NCBI GenBank assembly: GCA_016840095.1
Contig: JAEOSZ010000114.1
Location: forward strand, 1-58,712
DNA: 58,712 bases
Source of the DNA: Candidatus Heimdallarchaeota archaeon
GTDB taxonomy: Archaea > Asgardarchaeota > Heimdallarchaeia > Heimdallarchaeales > Heimdallarchaeaceae
Direction: 5' to 3'
Shown: positions 1-8,117 of the stretch, piece after piece
How the letters are laid out: every line of letters starts with the position of its first letter
Position numbering within the stretch: position 1 is the first letter of the stretch
Notes under the pieces: model-generated
The model's database searches: none
Seen by the model: the letters and a program-made list of their open reading frames with translations, nothing else
What the model was told of the DNA's origin: nothing
Made by a program: the position numbers and the translations under genes

Positions 1-1115
1 ATTCCAGGTTCTGTAGCACCCTTAATCATGAAAAGGACACTTGGAATACCTTCATGAATAAAAGCCATGCTACTCCCTCTGTTTGTTATACTATTTACAG
101 TTAAAGTGGGATAGTTATTTGACAAACCCTGCTCTCGAATAATGCTGTGTAGATCTTCATCACCAGTAACAATTGATGCAATAAAACCAGGTAGATTATC
201 TATGTTATGAATCTCTAGACAGAGTATGATGTCTTCGAGTCCTCTACTCTCAATGAATTTCCAAGCACCATCAAGCCCTTGTTCTTCTCCCCCAAAAGAT
301 GCGAAGATATATGAAAACTCTGTATCTACTGAAGCTATTTTCTTTGCAAGTTCTACTAGTATCCCTGTCCCTGCTGCGCTGTCTCTAGCTCCAATTGAAT
401 ACTCTACAGTGTCATGATGAGAACATATTAGAATAGTTTCTTTTCTTTTTCCCCTATGTTCTAAAACAATGTTATGAAGCAATCCCTCATTCATTTGTCC
501 TTTAACTTTCAACTTGAATTCCTTATTAAAATCAAATTTTTCTAGATGTGTGAATCTTGCAGCTGGTACAACCATTGTAGGGATTTGAGCAAATATGGAT
601 TCATCTTCGATAAAAGGATCTGAACGAGTTACATTCTGATTAAAATTACTTAAAAGAACAACTCCTTTTGGTTTTAGTCTGTATAATTTCTTTAAGTTGG
701 TAAATACTTCAGGTTCCAAGTAATCTCGAAGGAAGAATACAAAGATGATTTTATCTTGAATGTCAAGAAGCGATATCTCTTCAATTTGGTTAATTGAACC
801 CAAATAATAACCAGTTCCTTCAACTCCTTCCCCTATTGTGCTCTTTGTCATCCACATAGGTTTTCCTCTGATAATATCCCCTTCAGGAAGTTGTGAGATA
901 GTTGCTTCAACTCCTTCATAGTATCGATGAGGATAAACTTCCTTTCGACTATTATCTGGTTCTTTCTCTTTAAATTTTGAAAGAAGAAAATCAGCTGTTA
1001 TCTCTTCTCCAGAAGATCCAGATATTCTTACACCAATATTCTCACACAAGTATTTCAGAAGCTTAAAAGCTTTTTTTTCATCAAAGTCTTCTGGATTAAA
1101 TTTCACAATTGACAC
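1..1115 (-). CDS. M28-family zinc metallopeptidase (C-terminus outside window)
   Basis: I translated the minus strand from a GTG at 1115-1113, which overlaps the stop of the upstream gene by one base (TAGTG, translational coupling); a second in-frame GTG lies at 1106. About 371 residues are visible and the frame stays open to the left edge. The N-terminal half has a PA-like insert. The peptidase core starts near residue 225, with the M28 motifs CSHHDTVEY (His234, Asp235), GARDSAAG (Asp245) and FGGEEQGL (Glu277/278). These supply most of the two-zinc site of aminopeptidases of this family. The usual SDH zinc ligand before the FxxxGIP motif reads GSSM here (residues 347-350), so the last histidine seems to be missing. 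There is no signal peptide, so it is probably a cytosolic aminopeptidase. The family is clear; full activity is not. Confidence 0.88.
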   Translation of the reverse strand, partial: MSIVKFNPEDFDEKKAFKLLKYLCENIGVRISGSSGEEITADFLLSKFKEKEPDNSRKEVYPHRYYEGVEATISQLPEGDIIRGKPMWMTKSTIGEGVEGTGYYLGSINQIEEISLLDIQDKIIFVFFLRDYLEPEVFTNLKKLYRLKPKGVVLLSNFNQNVTRSDPFIEDESIFAQIPTMVVPAARFTHLEKFDFNKEFKLKVKGQMNEGLLHNIVLEHRGKRKETILICSHHDTVEYSIGARDSAAGTGILVELAKKIASVDTEFSYIFASFGGEEQGLDGAWKFIESRGLEDIILCLEIHNIDNLPGFIASIVTGDEDLHSIIREQGLSNNYPTLTVNSITNRGSSMAFIHEGIPSVLFMIKGATEPG

Positions 1116-2044
1116 TATCCTACAGTATAAAATTCTAATTTTTCTAAATTAATGAAACCGAATGATACTAATGTACTAATCACTGTAATAAAATATGGAA
1201 AGGCTTGGACTTGAACTAATTTTTCCTTAACTTGATCATAAATATCAATGAGTGTTTTATGTTCATTCCCCAAACATGCTTGCATTATCTTCTTGTACAT
1301 CCTATAACTGACAATGTTCAGTTCTGGAAAAAGTTCGTTAACATGATCCTCAAAGATAAAGATGTGTTCTTGAGTTGAGTGAGGTATAGCTTTTGATGAA
1401 TGTAGTAATAAGTTCAACTCTAGAAGTTCCTTTTCTTTGGGCCTTGAAGTAATCATATAATCAAGATAAACTCCTAAGTAGCTTAATAGTGCTTCATCTA
1501 GATATACTAAAGATTCTAAAGTGTTTGCAAGACTAATAACCCACTCTCTCACAAAATTTTCATCTGTATCAGTGGATACTTTTGTTTTGATTTCAACAAA
1601 ACCTAAAGGAGAGATTGAATCAATTATCTTTCCCTCTTTCTCTGTTTTTAGAATATATTTTCTTTGCCTTAGTTTATCCTTAATTTCTAAGCAAAAGAAA
1701 TTATAACCACCAAAATCCTTGGTAGGATTGATTACTTCCTCCAAAAATTCAGTTTTCTTGGGAACTGGAATATTAAATCCAGACATCTCTGTAATTACTG
1801 GAGTCTCTGTTCTCGGTTGACTTTCAACAGTAACTTGAGATCGGACATCATAATTAGTATCAACAAAGAGCTTAATAGCCTTCAATTCATCATTAGAGCA
1901 AATATGTACATCAGCATATTCACTATAACCATGAGATTCTACTTTATCACCTTGTAAAGCAGGTGCAATGAATAATATTCTTTGCTTCCCACAGTTATTA
2001 CACTGATATTCTATCTTCTGACGAATGTTTGATTTTAAGCTCAC
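1115..2044 (-). CDS. Zinc-ribbon protein of unknown function
   Basis: A 309-residue protein I do not recognise. The N-terminus has a CxxC knuckle (Cys15, Cys18), followed about 30 residues later by a short motif DVHICSND with a possible His/Cys pair. This suggests a small zinc-binding domain of about 60 residues. A polar linker follows (residues 70-100), then a mixed alpha/beta C-terminal region without transmembrane segments. It starts at an ATG just upstream of the peptidase gene and is coupled to it (stop and start overlap by one base), so the two are probably co-transcribed. The function is unknown; the gene is well supported by length and by the coupled arrangement. Confidence 0.8.
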   Translation of the reverse strand: MSLKSNIRQKIEYQCNNCGKQRILFIAPALQGDKVESHGYSEYADVHICSNDELKAIKLFVDTNYDVRSQVTVESQPRTETPVITEMSGFNIPVPKKTEFLEEVINPTKDFGGYNFFCLEIKDKLRQRKYILKTEKEGKIIDSISPLGFVEIKTKVSTDTDENFVREWVISLANTLESLVYLDEALLSYLGVYLDYMITSRPKEKELLELNLLLHSSKAIPHSTQEHIFIFEDHVNELFPELNIVSYRMYKKIMQACLGNEHKTLIDIYDQVKEKLVQVQAFPYFITVISTLVSFGFINLEKLEFYTVG

Positions 2045-2110
2045 AACTATCCCATGCTCTACAAGATTATAAACTGAGCTGAATCATTATATCTTTTGCT
2101 ATACTTCTAT

Positions 2111-2812
2111 CTATATAAAAGCGTCAAGAACCGCTATATAATGTAGTGCAGCACCTACAATTATCAATACGTGAAATATGTCATGAAAATTGAAAAATTT
2201 GGCAAATTTCTTTCTTTGGTTAATTGCATGAAGTATTGCTCCAATGGTATAAGCTACTCCGCCAAATAATACCAATAACAAAATTCTTAGTGGAAATACT
2301 TTAAACATATAGTCAACTCTGATTACAATCATCCATCCCATAAAAAGATAAATTCCTACATCAATCCAATTAGGAATCTCTATTTTGTATATCTTGAAAA
2401 TACTTCCAGCAAGTGCAAAAATCCATTGAAAAGCAATAATTGTCCATCTGAAATTTCCGTCAGTATAAATATAGGAAATAGCTGTATATGAACCAGCTAT
2501 CATGCAATAAATTGCAACATGATCTACTTTTCTCCAAAAAGAGACTTCATTCTCTTCTTTCTTAAAATTATGATAAATAGCACTTGCTGCAAACATGAAG
2601 CATAGACAGAATGTGTAGATGATTGTAGTTAGAAGAGTACCCACACTCAATCTTGAAAAATAAATTAGAAATATAGAACCTACAAGAGCAACAATTAAAG
2701 CTACATAATGTGAATAGGAAGCAAATATTTCATCAGTTTTTGGTTTTTGTAGATTCATACTGAAGAGGATTTTATTGAACTCATATATAACACTTTTCTG
2801 GAAACATTTCAC
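2111..2812 (-). CDS. Hemolysin III / PAQR-family seven-TM membrane protein
   Basis: A 233-residue integral membrane protein with seven predicted helices. It carries the family signatures in order: a Ser-Ala-Ile-Tyr-His motif near residue 80, DHVAIY near residue 97, and HDIFHVLIIVGAALHY at the C-terminus. The conserved Ser/His/Asp/His residues form a probable zinc site in PAQR receptors and hemolysin-III proteins, some of which are ceramidase-like hydrolases. The longest frame starts at a GTG that overlaps the stop of the upstream membrane-protein gene (GTGA), which suggests coupling. An ATG 18 codons further in is an alternative start and leaves the whole membrane domain intact. The substrate is unknown. 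Confidence 0.88.
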   Translation of the reverse strand: MKCFQKSVIYEFNKILFSMNLQKPKTDEIFASYSHYVALIVALVGSIFLIYFSRLSVGTLLTTIIYTFCLCFMFAASAIYHNFKKEENEVSFWRKVDHVAIYCMIAGSYTAISYIYTDGNFRWTIIAFQWIFALAGSIFKIYKIEIPNWIDVGIYLFMGWMIVIRVDYMFKVFPLRILLLVLFGGVAYTIGAILHAINQRKKFAKFFNFHDIFHVLIIVGAALHYIAVLDAFI

Positions 2813-4428
2813 TCTTCTTCATTATTCAATGGACTTCCTAAATCCTTCAACCTTTGTTTAACATCAAAGTCCTCATAATCAACTACTTTTTCTTCTTGTT
2901 GTCTTTTCATATGAGCTTCAATTCTGTCTAAGCTATCAAAGTCAGCTCTCTTTTTCTCTACTCTTTCCTTATCTTTCTTCACTTCTTCAGCCCGTGCTTC
3001 GAAATCTAACCTAAATTTGATGTATTCTCTAAGACTCATGTTAGTTGCATTAACTTTGTATCTAAGAATCAACGTTATAGAAAGTAAGGTTAGAATTATA
3101 GTTAGAATCCATAGAATTATTTGATCTGGAATAGGTTCAGAAGATATGATTCTTAAAAGAACAACCATGAAATGTGATAAAATAGCCATCAATATTGGTA
3201 CGATTATAAACATAAATGCTATATCACTTAGAAAAGTCGTTATTGCAAATCCTCTTCCTGTGAAAAATAGTATGATGTAATTTACTACCAAGTAAGTGGT
3301 AAATAGTGCTATTACTACCCATGCATATATTGTTAGTGTAAAATCTCCTGTAACAAAAGCATAAGTAACAAATGCAACTAAGAAGATAGCTACAGTTATT
3401 TGCTGAACTATTTTTTCTCGCTTAGGAGATAGTGTTCTTCTAGTTTTTGTTGAAGTTTCTTCTCTAACAGTAGTCGGTTCTTTATCTAGATGCTTAAGCA
3501 GTTTTTCTCCACAATTCATGCAATGACCAAGGTTTATATCTGTCTTCTCATGACAATAAGTACATTCAACAAAGGTTATTTTACGTTCTTTCTTAGGTAT
3601 TATGGGTTGAGTAATAACCTGCTTCTTTGTAGGTTTATCCTTTGATTTCATTTTCTCGATTCTTGCAGTTCTTTCTTGACTTTTTTGTTGCAATCTTTGA
3701 ATCTGAGATGTTGATTGGAAATGAGCTTTAGTGGTCTGAAGAACAGGAGTTTCTGATCGATCTTTTGTTAGAAAAGCCTTCTTAGCAGAATAAGGTTGAA
3801 TTTCTGAAGTTTCTATAAATTCTCTTATTCTGGTGACATCAATTATTAATTTTAAACCTACAATTATCATTAAAAGTGATTCAATTGAGCCATCAAAAAC
3901 CCTAATAAAAATTTCAAAAGTTACATCATTAGCATAACTGGATACTGCTCCTAAGACTGAAATAATAACTGCAAAATACGCAAACAAAATATAGAAGAAA
4001 CTACCTATTTTAAGATTAAATATACTTTTGATTTTTTCGAATAGCTTGTTTAATTTGAGATAAGCTAAAACTCTACCAAATATTAGAGCTAATCCTACGA
4101 ATCCAGCTGTTACTGGAAATCCAAAAGTTAACATATCAAACAAAACTGATCCTGCATAAATAAAAATCCACATAGCAGTCTGGTTTCCAGCTTTTGTAAT
4201 GTGATCAACAAAGTATATATCAGTAATCTCCCGTAATCCCCAACCTATAGGAAGCAGACTTAGACATACTAAACTAATGAACAAATAACCAACAATTTGA
4301 CTTCGAGCTGACAAGTACCATAATAGTTGATCTGCTATGTTTAGTAATCCAAGAAGCATGAAAGCAATAGAACCATAAATTACAATGTTTGAATATTTCC
4401 TGATTGGAGTTTTTTGTATTTCAGTCAT
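2809..4428 (-). CDS. Multi-TM membrane protein with central zinc ribbon
   Basis: A 539-residue protein of unknown function. About six hydrophobic helices occupy residues 15-200. A charged, coiled-coil-like linker (210-285) leads to a zinc ribbon with two CxxC pairs (Cys289/292 and Cys303/306). About four more helices follow (335-465), then a long charged C-terminal tail rich in Glu, Lys and Arg. I chose the ATG at 4428, which has AGGT upstream, over a TTG two codons earlier. Its end overlaps the start of the hemolysin-III gene by four bases, so they form a unit. Ribbon plus membrane domain recurs in two other genes of this window (14890 and 56551). Confidence 0.82.
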   Translation of the reverse strand: MTEIQKTPIRKYSNIVIYGSIAFMLLGLLNIADQLLWYLSARSQIVGYLFISLVCLSLLPIGWGLREITDIYFVDHITKAGNQTAMWIFIYAGSVLFDMLTFGFPVTAGFVGLALIFGRVLAYLKLNKLFEKIKSIFNLKIGSFFYILFAYFAVIISVLGAVSSYANDVTFEIFIRVFDGSIESLLMIIVGLKLIIDVTRIREFIETSEIQPYSAKKAFLTKDRSETPVLQTTKAHFQSTSQIQRLQQKSQERTARIEKMKSKDKPTKKQVITQPIIPKKERKITFVECTYCHEKTDINLGHCMNCGEKLLKHLDKEPTTVREETSTKTRRTLSPKREKIVQQITVAIFLVAFVTYAFVTGDFTLTIYAWVVIALFTTYLVVNYIILFFTGRGFAITTFLSDIAFMFIIVPILMAILSHFMVVLLRIISSEPIPDQIILWILTIILTLLSITLILRYKVNATNMSLREYIKFRLDFEARAEEVKKDKERVEKKRADFDSLDRIEAHMKRQQEEKVVDYEDFDVKQRLKDLGSPLNNEEE

Positions 4429-4586
4429 TTGCAAAACCTTTCAAATCTGGTGAGTTATAAAGCTAATTAATTGCGCTAATATTCTAAAAATTGATACAAT
4501 TATAAACACTCTCTTCTAACTAAGGTATCTCAAATTTTGATACATACATAAGAAATCACATTTTTTTCAATTGTCGATAGATTTGC

Positions 4587-4594
4587 TATATAAA
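4587..4594 (+). promoter_or_regulatory. TATA box of the MMPL transporter gene
   Basis: TATATAAA lies about 100 nt before the ATG at 4689. Transcription would start near 4615 and give a leader of roughly 70 nt. This is longer than for most genes here, several of which look leaderless. Confidence 0.5.
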
Positions 4595-4621
4595 TTTATT
4601 CATGAAACATTCTCTTTAGGA

Positions 4622-4629
4622 AAGGAGGA
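4622..4629 (+). promoter_or_regulatory. Strong Shine-Dalgarno sequence without an adjacent start codon
   Basis: AAGGAGGA is the best ribosome-binding sequence in the region, yet no ATG, GTG or TTG follows within a workable distance. The MMPL gene starts 60 nt later at 4689. It may be the relic of a leader ORF, or a ribosome standby site in the leader. Confidence 0.3.
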
Positions 4630-4688
4630 TAAGAAGCCTTAAAACTGCTTTTTTCGAGTAAATTCTATAAAAAAGAATAGGGGTTCAA

Positions 4689-7055
4689 ATGAAATTTGTT
4701 GAGAAATATTCTAATTTTCTTAAAAAATATAAATTAATTGTTATTATCGCTTGGGTAGTAATAATAGGTTTCAGTGTTTGGTTAGCTCCCAAATTTATAT
4801 CAGAAACTAGTGGAGATTTCAATGTACCTGAAGATACTCCATCATTTATTGCCAATACAATTTTGAAAGAGGAGTTTCCTGATATAGATACAGAAACAAC
4901 TATAGTATTAGTTATTCAAAATCCCAATGGTACAGTTCTAACTACAGATATTGAAGATTTCAGCTATGATTTTAACTCAACGGTAATGGCATCAAATTTC
5001 TCTGATATTATTGTTAGTATTAATGGTTATTACTATCTAATAGCTAGTGGATTGACTGATGCTGCTATGGGATATGTGAGTGATTCAAATAATACTATGA
5101 TTTTTGAAATCAATATTAATGCTGTATCTGATGATGAGCTGAATGAACTTGTTGAATTTCTAAATCTCTCAATTGATAGCATTGAACCTGAAGGTTACAG
5201 TATCTTACTTACAGGATCACACATACTTTTTGAAGACATGAAAAGAGCTTCTGAGAAAGATATTATTGTTATGGATTCAATTGTACTACCTTTAGCATTA
5301 ATTGTCTTAGCATTAGTTTTGAAAAGTTTTAAACTGATGATAATTCCAATAGTAAGTGTAGCATTTTCTATAGGAACCTCATTTGGATTAATGTATCCTA
5401 TTGCAAGAGCTATGCCAGTATTCAGTTTTGTACCCAGTGTTATGATGTCTCTTGTCATAGCTATGTCAATTGATTATTCCTTATTCTTACTCTCTAGATA
5501 CAGAGAAGAGTTAATCAGAGGAAGAGATAACTATACAGCTGTCACACTTATGCTAGAACATGCAGGTCATACAATTGGTGTAAGTGGAATCACATTAGCT
5601 ATTTGCTTTTTTGGTCTAGTATTTTTCCCCATAGGATTGCTTGCAACTATTGGATTAGGTTCTGCAGTCTGTATTCTAACTACACTGTTAGTTAATTTAA
5701 CATTAACACCTGCACTTCTGTTCCAATTTGGTGGTTTCTTCTCTAAATTTAGATTACTCAAGAAGAAACAAGATGAGCTTCCTAAAACAGAAAAAGAAAG
5801 AAAAGAGCTGGAACTCCAAAATCAGATGAAAAGTATCTGGTACAAAATAGGTAAATTTGCCACAAAATATTCTATTCCAATAATATTAGTAACCTTAGTA
5901 GTAGCTATTCCAGTCTCCATACAAATGTTGAAAATGGATACATCAATAGGTGAGGTACATATACTTCCTAGGCAAGCAGAATCCACGATGGCATTTGATA
6001 TTCTTAAAGAAGAATTCCAACCTGGAATGCTGGCACCTATGTATATTCTTATTGAGACTAATCAGACTAATGGAATAATCAATCCTGCATTCTTTACTCT
6101 TACTCAAACGATAATTATAGATATTGCTAATCAGACGGATATTACTGAACAGTCATTCATAACGATATCTTGGGGACAAGGATTCGCTATTCCTTTCTTC
6201 GTTGCTTATGAGTATCTTAACAATGTATCAGCAGCTTATGATACAGAAAATGCTGTTCTTTACAGAGAAATGATTTTCGCTAGATATACTAATGGAGATA
6301 ACTCTACTGTTATGATTGATGTGCAACCAAGTTTTGATCCATTTGGAAGCTATGTTGAAGACTGGATTAAAGCTACAAGAGAGATTCTAGCAGAGTATGA
6401 AGATTCTTCCGGTTTTAAATTTCATCTTGCTGGAGGAAGCACAGATGTTGTAGATTCTGTTGATTTAGTCTATGAGATGTTTCCATTAATGATAGGGATT
6501 ATAGTTGTTATTGTTTACATCTTAATTGCTTTAATGTTCAAGTCAGTCTTCGTACCACTCAGATTGATTATAACTATTGGTTTAACTTTATCTTGGATTT
6601 ACGGATTAACGGCACTGATTTTTGATGTAGGAATTTTTGATGGAGTTATCCATGTTCTACAAGATATTAATCATCTCTATTGGGCTACTCCAGTAATGTC
6701 ATTTTCAATACTTATAGGCTTGGGGCTTGACTACGACATATTCCTCCTTTCAAGAGTTTCTGAGTATAGAAACAATGGCTATACTGAAAGAGCTTCTGTT
6801 ATCAAGGGATTATATAGAACAGGAGGTATCATTAGTATGGCAGGTGTTATCATGGCTATTGCTTTCAGTGGAATGATGTTTAGCAGTGTAATGATTTTAA
6901 ATGAATTTGGTTTCATTCTTGCATTAGCTGTGTTGATTGATACTTTCATTATAAGAACCATCTTGGTTCCAGCTATAATGAGTCTAGCTTCAAAATGGAA
7001 CTGGTGGCCTAGAAAACTGAAACCACCTACGAAGGATCTTGAAGATGTAGAGTGA
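4689..7055 (+). CDS. MMPL/RND-superfamily transporter
   Basis: A 788-residue inner-membrane exporter with the duplicated RND layout: one helix, an extracytoplasmic domain (about residues 35-195), five helices, a cytosolic loop rich in Lys/Glu (about 355-385), then the same pattern again. The proton-relay Asp-Tyr pairs of MMPL proteins are present in both halves (IDYSLFLLSRYREE and LDYDIFLLSRVSEY). Relatives export lipids, hopanoids or drugs by proton antiport; the substrate here cannot be told. The length is normal for archaeal members. The gene stands alone, is divergent from the membrane-protein genes on its left, and begins with ATG. Confidence 0.92.
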   Translation: MKFVEKYSNFLKKYKLIVIIAWVVIIGFSVWLAPKFISETSGDFNVPEDTPSFIANTILKEEFPDIDTETTIVLVIQNPNGTVLTTDIEDFSYDFNSTVMASNFSDIIVSINGYYYLIASGLTDAAMGYVSDSNNTMIFEININAVSDDELNELVEFLNLSIDSIEPEGYSILLTGSHILFEDMKRASEKDIIVMDSIVLPLALIVLALVLKSFKLMIIPIVSVAFSIGTSFGLMYPIARAMPVFSFVPSVMMSLVIAMSIDYSLFLLSRYREELIRGRDNYTAVTLMLEHAGHTIGVSGITLAICFFGLVFFPIGLLATIGLGSAVCILTTLLVNLTLTPALLFQFGGFFSKFRLLKKKQDELPKTEKERKELELQNQMKSIWYKIGKFATKYSIPIILVTLVVAIPVSIQMLKMDTSIGEVHILPRQAESTMAFDILKEEFQPGMLAPMYILIETNQTNGIINPAFFTLTQTIIIDIANQTDITEQSFITISWGQGFAIPFFVAYEYLNNVSAAYDTENAVLYREMIFARYTNGDNSTVMIDVQPSFDPFGSYVEDWIKATREILAEYEDSSGFKFHLAGGSTDVVDSVDLVYEMFPLMIGIIVVIVYILIALMFKSVFVPLRLIITIGLTLSWIYGLTALIFDVGIFDGVIHVLQDINHLYWATPVMSFSILIGLGLDYDIFLLSRVSEYRNNGYTERASVIKGLYRTGGIISMAGVIMAIAFSGMMFSSVMILNEFGFILALAVLIDTFIIRTILVPAIMSLASKWNWWPRKLKPPTKDLEDVE

Positions 7056-7182
7056 AACTTCCACTCTTTTTCTTCTTATTTTGAAATTTTCTTAGCATTA
7101 ATTCAATACAAAAAAGCAGCACACCAGAAACGACTGCTAATGAAGTACCAAGCACAATATTCCATATTTCTTCCACTTTCAT
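7027..7182 (-). CDS. Small single-TM membrane protein
   Basis: A 51-codon frame overlapping the 3' end of the MMPL gene by 29 bases on the opposite strand. It starts with MKVEEIWN, continues with one hydrophobic helix (about residues 9-30) and a basic tail containing KKKK, and ends at TAG 7027. The acidic N-terminus and basic C-terminus fit a small tail- or signal-anchored protein. A TTTTATA-like box lies about 30 nt upstream of the ATG, consistent with a leaderless transcript. I do not recognise a family. It could be chance, but the amino-acid pattern is far more protein-like than that of shadow frames. Confidence 0.45.
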   Translation of the reverse strand: MKVEEIWNIVLGTSLAVVSGVLLFCIELMLRKFQNKKKKSGSFTLHLQDPS

Positions 7183-7322
7183 CACACAATAATATAGCGA
7201 GAAATTAGTATAAAAGCAAGAATTTTCGTTAAAACTTTAAGAAAACTTATTAGTCACAAAATCATATTTTACAATAACACTCTTTGGGAAAATTAAATTT
7301 CTCTTCTAAATGGGGATAGAAC

Positions 7323-8003
7323 ATGTTTGGAGTATATCTTGACGGTTTGAGACAAGCAGAAGATTTGTTGAACAAAGGAGAACATAGTGAGGCTATGAAT
7401 CAGCTCAATTTGCTAGAGAAAGGAGTTGAACTCGATGAAATTGAGAAACTAGCAGCAATGCTACTTAATTGTCAAATTATGATTAAGCTAGGTGATTATG
7501 AGAAAAGTTTTCTATTAGCAAAAACAGCTTTTAGAAAGAGTATGGAAATATCTCATCCTTTGCTTGTCGTTGATTCTACAATCACTTTTTTGGATGCAAT
7601 CAATGGATTAGGGATGCTTTATGATTCATCAAGTAAAGATCAGAAAGAATTTGTTCAGATGGTTTCACGAAGTGAGGATATTCTGAAGACAATCACTGAT
7701 GTAGGAAAAAAAGATAAAACAATTAGAACCAATCATCTTGGTAGAATCAAAGGAATTATTGAATATTCTAAGGTTAAGACAGTTCCTGTTAAGAAAGAGA
7801 AAACCAAAGCTAAGATCGCCAGTTTACCAATTGAACAAGTTAAAGGAGTTGGTCAAAAAGCTGCAGATCTTAGAAGAGCAGGATTTAAGGATGCTAGTCA
7901 ATTAGCACTAGCAAACCCTGAAGATCTCACTCCCATAAAAGGAATTGGACTGGCTTCAGCTAAGAAACTAATTGACAGTGCAAAAGAATTATTGAATAAG
8001 TGA
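7323..8003 (+). CDS. Helical-repeat protein with C-terminal helix-hairpin-helix domain
   Basis: A 226-residue protein. Residues 1-130 form TPR-like helices. A Lys-rich linker (about 148-162) leads to a helix-hairpin-helix pair at 167-226, with the hairpins KGVGQKAADL and KGIGLASAKKL, each a classic GxG. Such domains bind DNA non-specifically in RuvA, ligases, topoisomerase V and RNA polymerase alpha-like proteins. Here it suggests a DNA- or nucleic-acid-binding adaptor. The start is ATG with GGGGA six bases upstream. The function of the N-terminal half is unknown. Confidence 0.8.
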   Translation: MFGVYLDGLRQAEDLLNKGEHSEAMNQLNLLEKGVELDEIEKLAAMLLNCQIMIKLGDYEKSFLLAKTAFRKSMEISHPLLVVDSTITFLDAINGLGMLYDSSSKDQKEFVQMVSRSEDILKTITDVGKKDKTIRTNHLGRIKGIIEYSKVKTVPVKKEKTKAKIASLPIEQVKGVGQKAADLRRAGFKDASQLALANPEDLTPIKGIGLASAKKLIDSAKELLNK

Positions 8004-8117
8004 CAAACATGTTCGATTTTTATTATAGAATCAGCTGAATATTACTAGATAATTAATTATTATCCAAAAAAGAGATATACTACTCCTTTCAAACATCCTT
8101 AACAACGAGGAATATTG

